DNA of 64,000 nt from a bacterium (lineage in GTDB: Bacteria > Cyanobacteriota > Vampirovibrionia > Gastranaerophilales > Gastranaerophilaceae): NCBI GenBank assembly GCA_017470815.1, contig JAFUXT010000001.1, positions 1 to 64,000 on the forward strand. The letters are read 5' to 3'. This document shows, piece by piece, positions 34,657 through 44,303 of this stretch. The position numbers and the translations under genes were made by a program. Below the pieces are notes generated by a model. It did not search any database. It had not been told where the DNA came from and was given only the letters and a program-made list of their open reading frames with translations. How positions within the stretch are numbered: position 1 is the stretch's first letter; each line of letters opens with the position of its first letter.

Positions 34657-36225
34657 TTACTTTTTTCTGTTCAGTTTTACAAGTTCAGAGTATCTGTATT
34701 TGTATTCATTTGAATCATCAAGATTTTGTGCTTCTGACATATATTCAAGTGCGGATTTGTAATCTTCTTTTGCCTGATAAAATTCATTCATTTTTGCATA
34801 ATATTTGGGATTATTCAAATCATATAAAATTGCGCGTTTCATACATTCAATCGCTTCTTCGGTATCGTTTGTATTTTGTCTTGAAAGTGCAAGATAGTAA
34901 TACCCTGACGCACAATTTATATCAAGAGAAAGAATATCCTGTGCAAATTCTTTAGTCTTTTCATAATCCTGTTTCAGATATGATGCCTTTGCGCCTAAAA
35001 TATATGCGCTGATGTAATTTTCATTCTCATTTATAATTTCTTTTGATAATTCAAGTGCCTTATCATAATTCTTTTGATAAATATAAATTTCCCCCAAATC
35101 ACAAAGCGATGACGGTAGTTTTCTTTTTACACCATCAGTCTGCTCAAGAATCTTTTGTGCTTTATCATAATTCCCCAATTGTACAAATATTGAACTTAAT
35201 GAAGTTTTTGCAAAATCATCATTCGTATTTTTTTGAACACAACTTTCCAAAATCTCAACACTTTCAATAAATTTTTTATCATTAGCAAGCAAAAGTGCTT
35301 TCAGAACAAGTGTTCCGCTATGTTCAGGGTTTATACCTAATATTGCTTCCACTTCATTTGATGCTTTTTGGTATTCTTTATTTTCATAATATAGATAAGC
35401 AAGTGAATAGCGATAATCTGCATTATCAGGGCTTAAATATATTGCCTGTGAATATGCTCTTTGCGCTTCTTTTATCCAGCCGTTATAAAAATATGCATTA
35501 CCCAAATTGTAATAGTACTTTGAATTTTGCTTATCTAACTCTATCGCTCTTGAAAAATGCTTTATTGCTTCCACAAAATTAATATTTTCTAAATCAAACA
35601 AACCTAAAAAGTTTAATATTTCTGGATTTTGGCTGTTTGAAGTTATTCTGTTAAAAATTTCTTTAGAGGACTCAAAATCTCCCTCGTCAAATTTCATTTT
35701 ACCTTTTAAAAGCAAAACTTTTTCGTTATTTTCATCACAACCTGTCAATAATTCTTTCGCTTTTTCAGTTTCACCATTCAAATAGAGAGAATCTGCACAT
35801 TCAATTTTTACATCATTATCAAAATACTGACTGCTCTCATACTTTTCAATTTCAGTAAACAATTTAAGCCTTATAAGAGTTTTGACAAGTCTTTTTAAAT
35901 TATCGCCGTTTTGATTGTTGTCAAAAAGTTCCTGTGCAAGGGCAAGAGCAGAATTCAAATTTCCTGTTCTTGTATAAATTTTGCATACAAGTTTTTTGGA
36001 AGCCTCATGATTTGATTCAAAACTAAGAGCCTTTTCAAGATACTGCATTGAACGTTCATAATTATTAAGCAAAAAATATAATTCGCCGATTTGATAAAGA
36101 ATTTCTACATTATCATTTTCGATTTCCAAAGCCTTATAAAGCATTTCTATCGCAGGTTTATAATATTTTTGCTCCTTTAACTCAAATGCCTGTTTTATAT
36201 AATTTATTACCTGATTATCTTCCAT
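34657..36225 (-). CDS. TPR-repeat protein (cytoplasmic)
   Basis: 522 residues, no signal peptide, TPR units almost throughout, e.g. YKPAIEMLYKALEIENDNVE, YERSMQYLEKALSFESNHEA and FVEAIKHFSRAIELDKQNSK. A protein-protein interaction scaffold; the client is unknown. It lies eight bases downstream of the FtsB/DivIC-like gene on the same strand, so the pair is probably co-transcribed, which hints at a link with division or envelope assembly. Confidence 0.85.
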   Translation of the reverse strand: MEDNQVINYIKQAFELKEQKYYKPAIEMLYKALEIENDNVEILYQIGELYFLLNNYERSMQYLEKALSFESNHEASKKLVCKIYTRTGNLNSALALAQELFDNNQNGDNLKRLVKTLIRLKLFTEIEKYESSQYFDNDVKIECADSLYLNGETEKAKELLTGCDENNEKVLLLKGKMKFDEGDFESSKEIFNRITSNSQNPEILNFLGLFDLENINFVEAIKHFSRAIELDKQNSKYYYNLGNAYFYNGWIKEAQRAYSQAIYLSPDNADYRYSLAYLYYENKEYQKASNEVEAILGINPEHSGTLVLKALLLANDKKFIESVEILESCVQKNTNDDFAKTSLSSIFVQLGNYDKAQKILEQTDGVKRKLPSSLCDLGEIYIYQKNYDKALELSKEIINENENYISAYILGAKASYLKQDYEKTKEFAQDILSLDINCASGYYYLALSRQNTNDTEEAIECMKRAILYDLNNPKYYAKMNEFYQAKEDYKSALEYMSEAQNLDDSNEYKYRYSELVKLNRKK

Positions 36226-36233
36226 AATTTTTC

Positions 36234-36689
36234 CTATTCTTCGTCAACTGTCTGCGGGATATACGGGATTTCATTAACTCCCTGCTGATTTGAATTTTGT
36301 TTCGGTTTGAACCACTGTTCAAAATCAAATTGTCTCTTTTTCTTTTTCGGTTTTGCGACTTTTTTGTTTATTATAATCAAAACTTCATCCGACTGAGCCA
36401 TTTTGAGATTATTTCTTGCAATTCCCTCAAGACTGTTATCAGAAGTCACCATTTTCTTTTGACGTTTTAAATCCTGATTGTGAAGTCTGGTCTGTTCCAA
36501 AACACGCTCTAATGTGATTACTTTTGACTTGTACGAAACAATTTTACCGACATTTAATATCGCTCCGTAACCGATTTGAATAAGGCAAAAAACAAGAACA
36601 ATAGTCAAAAAAGAATAATAAAACCCCGACTGCCTGTTACGGCGTTTTTCTTCGTAATTATTCAGATTTTCCTGTTTTATTTTGCCCAT
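36234..36689 (-). CDS. FtsB/DivIC-family septum formation initiator
   Basis: 151 residues. A basic cytoplasmic head, one transmembrane helix (YYSFLTIVLVFCLIQIGYGA, residues about 24-45), then a coiled coil (SKVITLERVLEQTRLHNQDL) ending in the family signature EGIARNNLKMAQSDEVLIII. FtsB/DivIC proteins bridge FtsL and FtsQ in the divisome and activate septal peptidoglycan synthesis. The Lys/Gln-rich C-terminal tail (about 40 residues) is an extra. Ribosome binding site CAGGGA precedes the ATG. Confidence 0.8.
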   Translation of the reverse strand: MGKIKQENLNNYEEKRRNRQSGFYYSFLTIVLVFCLIQIGYGAILNVGKIVSYKSKVITLERVLEQTRLHNQDLKRQKKMVTSDNSLEGIARNNLKMAQSDEVLIIINKKVAKPKKKKRQFDFEQWFKPKQNSNQQGVNEIPYIPQTVDEE

Positions 36690-36891
36690 ATTATCCCTGT
36701 AACTTGATTATAAACAAAATTTTTTGTAAAAACAAAAATATTTTACAAATTTTACAGTAAAAAATTTTGAGAATTATATACGGTATTACAGAAAAAAAAG
36801 TTGTAATTACTATGACTTTTTATTTTCTCTTGAAAAAAAAACATGTTTTTGATACCTTTATTCATATTTATATTTAAAGAAGGGATAGAAA

Positions 36892-38418
36892 ATGAATAAA
36901 AGAGTATTACTTTGCATTATGGACGGATGGGGAATTTCATCAGGTTCAGAAAAATTTGATGCCACAAAATTAGCACACCCCGTTAATGTACCAAAATTAG
37001 AAAAAGAAGAAAAATTTATACAAATTCATGCTGACGGCGAAAATGTAGGGCTGCCTGAAGGTCAAATGGGCAACAGTGAAGTCGGACACCTTAATTTAGG
37101 AGCAGGCAGAATTGTTTATCAGGATTTGTCTAAAATTAATAATGCAATAAAAGACGGTTCATTTTTCAAAAACGAAAGATTTTTAAATGCAATTAAACAC
37201 GTCAAAGAAAACAATTCCGCATTACATATCTACGGACTTGTTTCAACAGGCGGAGTTCATTCATCTCTCAATCACGTTTTAGCATTAATTCAACTTGCCG
37301 CACAAAACGGAGTAGAAAAATTTTATGTTCACGCATTTTTAGACGGTCGTGACACCCCTCCTGCAAGCGCATGCGAATATTTGCAGATTGTTGAAGACGA
37401 ACTTAAAAAATACAATCTTCCTCCTGTTGCAACGGCTATCGGTCGTTATTACATTATGGACAGAGATAATCGCTGGGAAAGAGTTGAAAAAGGCTACAAC
37501 GCATTATTGTTTGGAGAAGGAAACCACGCATCAAGCGTAATAGAAGGAGTTAAGAAATCTTATGAAGAAGGAATCACAGACGAATTCGTTCTCCCTGTCA
37601 TTGCAGGAGGCGATGAATCAAGAATACACGATAACGATGCAATCATATTCTTTAACTTCCGTCCGGATAGAGCAAGAGAAATCACAAAGGCAATTAACTT
37701 TGCTGATTTTACCGGATTTGACAGAAGAAAAGTCTTAAAAAATATTCTATATACAACAATGACAAGTTATGAGGCAACATTTGATTTTCCTGTTGCATTC
37801 CCGAAAGAAAAACTTGTCAATATATTAGGGGATGTTTTGGAAGCAAACGGAATAAATCAGTTCCGTACCGCAGAAACAGAAAAATATGCCCACGTTACAT
37901 TCTTCTTTAACGGCGGTATAGATGAACCTCAGCCACACGAAACAAGAGTACTTGTTCCGTCACCAAAAGTTGCAACTTATGATATGCAGCCTGAAATGAG
38001 TGCCCCTGAAGTTTGCGAAAATGTATTAAAAGCAGTAAATAATCCAAAATATCAGTTCATTTTGGTAAACTTTGCAAATCCTGATATGGTTGGACATACA
38101 GGGGTTGTTGAAGCCGCAACAAAGGCTTGCAAAGTAGTTGATGAATGTGTAGGAAAAATTGCAGATGCATGCAAACAAAACGGGGTAACAATGCTTTTAA
38201 CTGCAGACCATGGTAACTCTGAAACAATGGTAAACGAAGAAACAGGCAAACCTCATACAGCACACACAACAAACCCTGTTCCGTTTGTTTTAATCAATGC
38301 ACCGAAAGAATTAGAACTCAAAGAAACAGGCAAACTTTGCGATATCGCACCGACAGTTCTTGAACTTCTCGGAATCGAACAACCGAAAGAAATGACAGGA
38401 ATTTCATTGATTAAATAG
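36892..38418 (+). CDS. gpmI: 2,3-bisphosphoglycerate-independent phosphoglycerate mutase
   Basis: 508 residues, the normal length. Metal site CIMDGWG near residue 10, catalytic S62 in GNSEVGHL, HIYGLVSTGGVHSS, DGRDTPP, and the C-terminal DHGNSE all match alkaline-phosphatase-superfamily mutases. It interconverts 3- and 2-phosphoglycerate in glycolysis using two Mn ions. Ribosome binding site GAAGGGATAG. The SNF2 helicase gene begins seven bases after its stop, so they form an operon. Confidence 0.97.
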   Translation: MNKRVLLCIMDGWGISSGSEKFDATKLAHPVNVPKLEKEEKFIQIHADGENVGLPEGQMGNSEVGHLNLGAGRIVYQDLSKINNAIKDGSFFKNERFLNAIKHVKENNSALHIYGLVSTGGVHSSLNHVLALIQLAAQNGVEKFYVHAFLDGRDTPPASACEYLQIVEDELKKYNLPPVATAIGRYYIMDRDNRWERVEKGYNALLFGEGNHASSVIEGVKKSYEEGITDEFVLPVIAGGDESRIHDNDAIIFFNFRPDRAREITKAINFADFTGFDRRKVLKNILYTTMTSYEATFDFPVAFPKEKLVNILGDVLEANGINQFRTAETEKYAHVTFFFNGGIDEPQPHETRVLVPSPKVATYDMQPEMSAPEVCENVLKAVNNPKYQFILVNFANPDMVGHTGVVEAATKACKVVDECVGKIADACKQNGVTMLLTADHGNSETMVNEETGKPHTAHTTNPVPFVLINAPKELELKETGKLCDIAPTVLELLGIEQPKEMTGISLIK

Positions 38419-38425
38419 GATTAAT

Positions 38426-41404
38426 ATGACTAAAAATACCGTTGACAACCTCAATATTGATTTCTCATTCAAAAAGAATGATGTAGATGAATTGTTCTTT
38501 AATTTGGGTGAAAGCCCTGAAGGTTTTAAGAACAAAGATTTTCGTTATACTTTGAGCATGATTTATCAGATTGTTGAAGATGAGTTTGCAGGGGTATTTT
38601 TAAGCCCTAATATGCCGACAAGAAATACTAATTTCTATCTTATTAATAAAGACGGCAAATATTCATTTTTTGTCACTCCGACGAATAATTTTGAATATTA
38701 CCTCAAATCTAAAGGCTCTTTATTCAGATTTCGTCCGGAAGAACTTCCTGACGGAACGAGAGGATATTTCTTATCATGGGATATTGTGATGGATTATTTC
38801 GGCGGATTTGGTAATGTCGTTGATTTTGAAGCCTTATCACCGACTTTTGTCTATTTCAATAAACTTACTTATTTTGTAATGAAGTTGATTGAAAAACTTT
38901 ACTTTATTCCGACTGTCAAACGCAACGGCACAATGTTTCGCATAATCTATGAACCGATTATAAATTCGACTCAAATGGCAAGAATAGTAAATCTGTTTGA
39001 AGAAAATATGCCGCAAGATTTATTTGTTATCGGCGAAAAACCGAAAAATTTTATATACGAATTTATTTATACATACCTCAATTACCTTGTGTATAAATTT
39101 CTCGGAATAAAGATGTTTCGCTTCAAAGATGTTCAGTCAGGGACTTATCTGCTCAAAGATTTGGAACGCAAAATTATGTTCAAAAATCGTGATTTGGCGG
39201 AAAGTTTTAACACCTGGTTTGATGAACTTTATTTAGGGAAATATGATGTTATTCCACTACTTAAAATTGAAAAACAAACTGACGAAATATTCCGTCTTAA
39301 AGTTTATATCAAAAACAGAAAAACAAATGAAGAAGTACTTATTGACAAACTTTACACAGATGAAGAAGTTTTTGGTGCTAAAGCAAGTGATATTTCACGG
39401 ATTGTAGAGAAACAATTAAATTATGCTCTGCGATATATGCCTGAATTAGAGCAGTTGTTTGAAGATGAGGAGAAATTGTATCTTGATTTCAACCTGAACG
39501 AAGTTTATCAGATAATAACCAAAACCGCTTATTATCTGCAAAAAGCACAGATTGAGGTTGTTCTTCCTGACGAACTTACAAATATTGTAATTCCGAGAGC
39601 ATCAATTAATGCAAAAGTAAAATCCGCAAGAGCAGGGGATTTATCAGATATATTTAACAGCAATACTGCAGGTAAATTGTCTTTAGACGATATTCTGGAA
39701 TTTTCGTACGAAGTTTCTATCGGAGATGAAAAGTTATCACTTGAAGAATTTAAGAAACTGACCTCTGAAAATAACGGTCTGATTAAGTTTAAAAACAAAT
39801 ATGTTCTTGTGGATAAGGAAGAATCAAAGAAAATATTTGAACAAATTGCAAAAACCAATCTCAAATCAATGTCAAGAATGGAACTTATCCATGCATCATT
39901 ATCAAAACAGTTTGACCAATACGACTTTGACTATGATGCAGCATTTGCAAGAGTACTTGCGGATTTCACAAAACCTGTCGATATTACTTTGCCAAAAGAT
40001 TTGAATGGGGAATTAAGACCATATCAGCAAGTTGGTTTGAAATGGCTTTGGACAAATATTGCCAAAGGCTTTGGTGCATGTATGGCTGATGATATGGGAT
40101 TAGGTAAAACCATTCAGGTTATAAGTCTTTTACTCAAGATGAAAGAGGAGAAAAAACTCAAAAAACCTGTTCTTGTCATTTGTCCAACAACATTGATGGG
40201 TAACTGGATGAAAGAATTACAAATGTTTGCTCCATCTTTAGATGCGGTAATTTACCACGGTACAGACAGAGTTCTTGATGTTAAGCACGATGTAATTCTT
40301 ACAACTTATGCTATTATGCGAATTGATGTTGAAGAACTAAAAAAACAGGCTTGGAGTGTCATTATTGTTGATGAAGCACAAAATATCAAAAACCCTGACA
40401 CCGCCCAAACTCTTGCAATCAAGATGTTGAAATCAGATGTTAAAATAGCAATGACAGGTACACCTGTTGAAAACAGATTAACAGAATTGTGGAGTATATT
40501 TGACTTTATCAATAAAGGTTATTTGGGTTCGCTGAGAGAATTTCAAAAAAGTTATGCGATACCTATTGAAAGGTTTAAAGAACATTCAAGAGCCGGAAAA
40601 CTCAAAATGTCTATTTCTCCGTTTGTTTTAAGGCGTTTGAAAACGGATAAGAATGTAATTTCTGATTTACCTGAAAAAATGGTACTCAACGAATACTGTT
40701 ATTTGTCTAAACCTCAGGCTGTTCTTTATGAAAAGACTTTAAATGAAATGATGGAAAAAATCAGCGGATTTACCGGAGTAAACAGACGCGGAAACATCTT
40801 TAAACTCATTACCGCCCTCAAACAAATCTGCAACCATCCTTATCAATTCCTCAAAGCAGGCGAAATGGGTGTCGAATTATCAGGCAAAATGGCAAAATGT
40901 TTAGATTTGGTGCAAGGTATACTTGACAGAGGGGAAAAGACGCTTATCTTTACTCAATATAAAGAGATGGGAGATATTTTATGCAAAGTTCTTGCGCAGG
41001 AATGTAATATTGAACCTTTATTCTTCCACGGCAGTCTGACAGTACCGCAAAGAGAAGAACTTATTAACAAATTCCAAAACGACCCTGAAACAAAGGTTAT
41101 GATTTTGTCACTCAAAGCAGGCGGAACAGGTTTGAACCTTACAAGTGCAACGAATGTAATTCATTATGATCTGTGGTGGAATCCTGCAGTTGAAGATCAG
41201 GCAACAGACAGAACTTATCGTATCGGTCAGGACAAAAATGTAATGGTTCACAGAATGATAACTTTGGGTACTTTTGAAGAAAAAATTGACGAAATGCTCA
41301 AATCCAAAAAAGAACTTGCCGACATGGCGGTTTACGAGGGAGAAAAGATTATCACAGAACTGACAGACGAAGAAATTTACGAAATCTTTACGCTGTCTGC
41401 TTAA
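38426..41404 (+). CDS. SNF2-family helicase/ATPase
   Basis: 992 residues. About 530 N-terminal residues are unassigned, with the basic and acidic strands seen before bacterial SNF2 cores. The helicase core follows: DDMGLGKTIQ (motif I), ICPTTLMGNW (Ia), DEAQNIKN (II), MTGTPVENRLTELWSIFDF (III), then the second RecA lobe with GSLTVPQREELI, LSLKAGGTGLNLTSA and TDRTYRIGQ (motifs V-VI). These translocases remodel protein-DNA complexes, e.g. RapA-like RNA polymerase recycling; the exact role here is unknown. Directly follows gpmI. Confidence 0.93.
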   Translation: MTKNTVDNLNIDFSFKKNDVDELFFNLGESPEGFKNKDFRYTLSMIYQIVEDEFAGVFLSPNMPTRNTNFYLINKDGKYSFFVTPTNNFEYYLKSKGSLFRFRPEELPDGTRGYFLSWDIVMDYFGGFGNVVDFEALSPTFVYFNKLTYFVMKLIEKLYFIPTVKRNGTMFRIIYEPIINSTQMARIVNLFEENMPQDLFVIGEKPKNFIYEFIYTYLNYLVYKFLGIKMFRFKDVQSGTYLLKDLERKIMFKNRDLAESFNTWFDELYLGKYDVIPLLKIEKQTDEIFRLKVYIKNRKTNEEVLIDKLYTDEEVFGAKASDISRIVEKQLNYALRYMPELEQLFEDEEKLYLDFNLNEVYQIITKTAYYLQKAQIEVVLPDELTNIVIPRASINAKVKSARAGDLSDIFNSNTAGKLSLDDILEFSYEVSIGDEKLSLEEFKKLTSENNGLIKFKNKYVLVDKEESKKIFEQIAKTNLKSMSRMELIHASLSKQFDQYDFDYDAAFARVLADFTKPVDITLPKDLNGELRPYQQVGLKWLWTNIAKGFGACMADDMGLGKTIQVISLLLKMKEEKKLKKPVLVICPTTLMGNWMKELQMFAPSLDAVIYHGTDRVLDVKHDVILTTYAIMRIDVEELKKQAWSVIIVDEAQNIKNPDTAQTLAIKMLKSDVKIAMTGTPVENRLTELWSIFDFINKGYLGSLREFQKSYAIPIERFKEHSRAGKLKMSISPFVLRRLKTDKNVISDLPEKMVLNEYCYLSKPQAVLYEKTLNEMMEKISGFTGVNRRGNIFKLITALKQICNHPYQFLKAGEMGVELSGKMAKCLDLVQGILDRGEKTLIFTQYKEMGDILCKVLAQECNIEPLFFHGSLTVPQREELINKFQNDPETKVMILSLKAGGTGLNLTSATNVIHYDLWWNPAVEDQATDRTYRIGQDKNVMVHRMITLGTFEEKIDEMLKSKKELADMAVYEGEKIITELTDEEIYEIFTLSA

Positions 41405-41405
41405 G

Positions 41406-41567
41406 TTACAACAAAAAGAAATTGTTGCTATAGTCGGGTTTGAAATATTGCTTATGAATCTTAAAATTTTGGTCTATAAATGACGGGTAATTGTCCTTTT
41501 TGTCTTTGAATTTTGACAGTCCGACAGCATCTACATCCTCTTTAAAGATAAAACTTAACAATTCCAT
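41406..41567 (-). CDS. 53-residue protein of unknown function
   Basis: ATG at 41567 behind AGGAGGT (41575-41582), a near-perfect Shine-Dalgarno sequence, then 53 codons to TAA. The protein is charged with aromatic residues (MELLSFIFKEDVDAVGLSKF at the N terminus; QYFKPDYSNNFFLL at the end), not membrane-spanning. Nothing in it is recognised. It is divergent from the DUF1858 gene 80 bp away and converges on the SNF2 gene with a one-base gap. The strong ribosome binding site is the main reason to call it a gene; it is below common length limits. Confidence 0.55.
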   Translation of the reverse strand: MELLSFIFKEDVDAVGLSKFKDKKDNYPSFIDQNFKIHKQYFKPDYSNNFFLL

Positions 41568-41647
41568 TATTCAAACCTCCTAAAAATTTTTAGCGTGTAT
41601 AATGTATTTAATAAAGTTTTTTAAAAAGTCAAAAAAGGAGAAAAATT

Positions 41648-41866
41648 ATGGCAGAATTAGTAACAAAAGATATGAACATTATCGAAATCGCACAAAAACA
41701 CCCTGAAAGCATTGAAATTTTCCACAAATACGGTTTGGGTTGTTTAGGTTGTGCGGCTGCAAGATTTGAAAACTTGGAAGCAGGTGCAAAAGTTCACGGT
41801 TTTGATGTCGATGCTATGGTAAACGATATCAATGCCGCTATTGAAGCAAACGAAACTGAAGCGTAA
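41648..41866 (+). CDS. DUF1858 redox-disulfide protein
   Basis: 72 residues. VTKDMNIIEIAQKHPESIEIFHKYGLGCLGCAAARFENLE matches the DUF1858 / TIGR03980 pattern with a CLGC CxxC motif; these small proteins often occur near hybrid cluster proteins and sulfur or nitrite metabolism in anaerobes. The two Cys could form a redox disulfide or bind metal. Followed by a strong terminator. Ribosome binding site AAGGAG. Function is not established for the family. Confidence 0.85.
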   Translation: MAELVTKDMNIIEIAQKHPESIEIFHKYGLGCLGCAAARFENLEAGAKVHGFDVDAMVNDINAAIEANETEA

Positions 41867-41867
41867 A

Positions 41868-42053
41868 TAGTGAATCGTGAATAGTGAATTGTTCATTTAG
41901 AATATTAGAAATTTCAAAAAACACCAAGAAATTATTACTTGGTGTTTTTTGCACTTTGTTCTTATCATTGTTATAAATATTACTGCGAAATTGCAATAAT
42001 TACCTAAAATTTTTGTATAGAACTACTCACTTTTCACAATTCACTACTTACAA
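41868..42053. repeat. GTGAATyGTGAAT inverted-repeat element, copy 2
   Basis: Left end ATAGTGAATCGTGAATAGTG; right end contains TTTTCACAATTCACTACT. The terminator of the DUF1858 gene lies within it. Same family as 5753-5857 and 56013-56123. Confidence 0.65.
41920..41950 (+). terminator. terminator after the DUF1858 gene
   Basis: AACACCAAG pairs with CTTGGTGTT, 9-nt loop, then TTTT. Confidence 0.9.
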
Positions 42054-42057
42054 GACA

Positions 42058-44103
42058 TTACGCTACATTTTTATTCAAAAAACCTGCCATTGTTGGCTTA
42101 CTTGACGGAACAAGTGGTGCCTGTTGCGCTTGTGTAGCGGATTTTATTTTGTTTTCTTCTGCTTTTCTTTTATCCGTCATCGCTTTACAAATATCAGTTA
42201 ATGCGATAATTAAGCCCGGAACAAGAACTAATGTAGATAATGCGCCAAAGAAACTGTTGCAGGTTTTTGCTCTGTTAAGCAGTTTATTTGGTTTTTCAAA
42301 CAATTTATAAAATTCATTAAGTTTTTCTGATTTGCTTATTCTTGCCTGATGCAAAGCGTCTTTGATTTCTTCTTTTGTTGCATCAGCATAAGATTTTCCG
42401 CCAAAGTCTTTTAAAATATTTTCGACTGCCTCTTTAACTTTTGAATCATTTGCAAATGCTTTTTTAATATTTCCGCCTGATTTTTCAATAAAATCAATAA
42501 ATCCGTCAACACCATCTTTATACAATTTGATATTTGTATATTTTGAATCAAGTTGCTTACTTGAAAGTATTGAATGTCTTGAATCAGAAGGATTTAAGTA
42601 ATCAATAACTTTTTGGAATGTATTACGACCTGCAAGATTTTTGCTATTCAGTGCAAGCCCTGTCAATTTTGTAAATCCGTCAGAGAACAGTCTTGCAAGT
42701 GCTTTTGCTCCGAATAACAACGCTGAGAATGCAGTCATATCACGGACAAGAATTTCACCGTAATCATATTTATCCTGAGCATGTAACAACCTCGGAGGAA
42801 TACAAGCACCATATAACAACACTGCCATTGCATTACCCTGAATTATAGGGCCGTTAAGTTCAAATATATCTGAAATCTTTTTCATTTTTGAACTTCCGAT
42901 AACTTTATCGCCTGCTTTTTCAAGGGCAGAGGAAAGCCCGCCGAATGAAACCTGTTTGTTATCAGCCGTATCCTGCGCTTTTTCTGTAGTTCCGTTTTGC
43001 AACGCCGGTTCTTCATCATTCATCAATGCAGGATTTTTACCACCTGTTCCCATATTATACAATTTAGGGATTTGCGTATAGAATAGTGCAACCGTAGCAA
43101 ACAAACCAAGATTTGTTAAAATTCTTGAGCCCATTCTGCGGCTTGTAAATTTCTTTATAATATCGTCTAAGTTAGCATCCGCAGTTTTTTTCAATGCGTC
43201 ATGGGTATTTTTAACGGCATCTCCGAAATAATTTTTCATTGATTTGGTTAGTTCACCAATGCTGCCGCCTTTTACTTTACCGTCAGAAGACAACATCTGA
43301 ATTGCCATATCACCGCTTGCTCCGCCGACATGACTCTTTCTTAATCGCATAAAATCATCTTCAACAGAAGACCCAAGTTCTGCCAACTTTTGTTCTCTTA
43401 TTTTTCTGTTTTTGAAACCTTTGTATTGATTTTGAATATCTTCGGTTGCAATAAGTTTATCAGCGTATTTTTCTGCAAGAACATCAAGTTTTTTAATCTG
43501 AATAGCACCCGGCTGCTTATTGATACTTTCATCAAGAACATTCTTAAATACTTCTGTATAGAAAGCCTTTTTGTCAGCATTACCCGCTTTTATTGAATCA
43601 ATATTTTCTTTTGCGTATTTACTGAAAATATTTTTAAATCCGTCAAGATAATCAAGTTTAACACTGTTACCCGTACCGTATTTTTTATTTATACCTTTTA
43701 ATAAAAACCATGGAATCAAAAACGCACTCGGACCTGTGATAATTTCTCTTATGCCTTCTTTTCTTGCATAAGCCCAATTAAGTTCACGTTTTGGTTCGCC
43801 GTTTTTATTTAAAATTTCGTTACCGTTTTCGTCATGCTTTTTCTTACCGCCGCGCAAAAGCCCTTTACCGACACGGGGAGCGATAAAACCTAAACCGTCC
43901 TGAATACAAAATGATGCAGCAAAGCCGCCTGCAGCAATAAAATCCATCAAACCGACAATGAAATTAGGGGCATTTTTGAACGCTCCGCCTGTGAAAGCAA
44001 CACTATCAGCCTGCGCACTCATTCGAGGGGGTTGTATATTTTCGGTTCTTTTGCGATTATTGTTGACTGAACCTATATTTTGTCCTACTGATTTTACCTG
44101 CAT
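42058..44103 (-). CDS. large membrane protein of unknown function with FTGG motif
   Basis: 681 residues from the ATG at 44103 (GTAGGGA upstream); a TTG six codons earlier is in frame but less likely. The N-terminal 55 residues are disordered and end in DSVAFTGGAFKNAPN. Several hydrophobic segments follow (IVGLMDFIAAGGFAASFCI, SAFLIPWFLL, TNLGLFATVALFYTQIP, near residue 430 and 640), separated by charged helical regions. It resembles membrane proteins of unknown function common in the Gastranaerophilales type of genome. No partner gene is adjacent; trmFO lies 200 bp upstream on the same strand. The 182-bp gap between them is plain AT-rich. Confidence 0.7.
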   Translation of the reverse strand: MQVKSVGQNIGSVNNNRKRTENIQPPRMSAQADSVAFTGGAFKNAPNFIVGLMDFIAAGGFAASFCIQDGLGFIAPRVGKGLLRGGKKKHDENGNEILNKNGEPKRELNWAYARKEGIREIITGPSAFLIPWFLLKGINKKYGTGNSVKLDYLDGFKNIFSKYAKENIDSIKAGNADKKAFYTEVFKNVLDESINKQPGAIQIKKLDVLAEKYADKLIATEDIQNQYKGFKNRKIREQKLAELGSSVEDDFMRLRKSHVGGASGDMAIQMLSSDGKVKGGSIGELTKSMKNYFGDAVKNTHDALKKTADANLDDIIKKFTSRRMGSRILTNLGLFATVALFYTQIPKLYNMGTGGKNPALMNDEEPALQNGTTEKAQDTADNKQVSFGGLSSALEKAGDKVIGSSKMKKISDIFELNGPIIQGNAMAVLLYGACIPPRLLHAQDKYDYGEILVRDMTAFSALLFGAKALARLFSDGFTKLTGLALNSKNLAGRNTFQKVIDYLNPSDSRHSILSSKQLDSKYTNIKLYKDGVDGFIDFIEKSGGNIKKAFANDSKVKEAVENILKDFGGKSYADATKEEIKDALHQARISKSEKLNEFYKLFEKPNKLLNRAKTCNSFFGALSTLVLVPGLIIALTDICKAMTDKRKAEENKIKSATQAQQAPLVPSSKPTMAGFLNKNVA

Positions 44104-44303
44104 AATCCCTACTGTATTCAAAACCTGCTACATAATAGATAAAAACAATACATTTTTTTAAATTGTCTTTTTATCGGGTAATGTTTCAAAACTTTTACAT
44201 TCATTTACACAATTGTTTTAAAACAAGTGTACTTATTATACTTAATCTGAAAAAATTTTTCAAGTTATTTACTACAATTATAACATTTCTGTTACAAAAC
44301 TTT

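Noticed and set aside
41405-41647. Treating the gap between the SNF2 and DUF1858 genes as empty
   Set aside because: A 53-codon frame with AGGAGGT ribosome binding site is present on the minus strand and was annotated instead.
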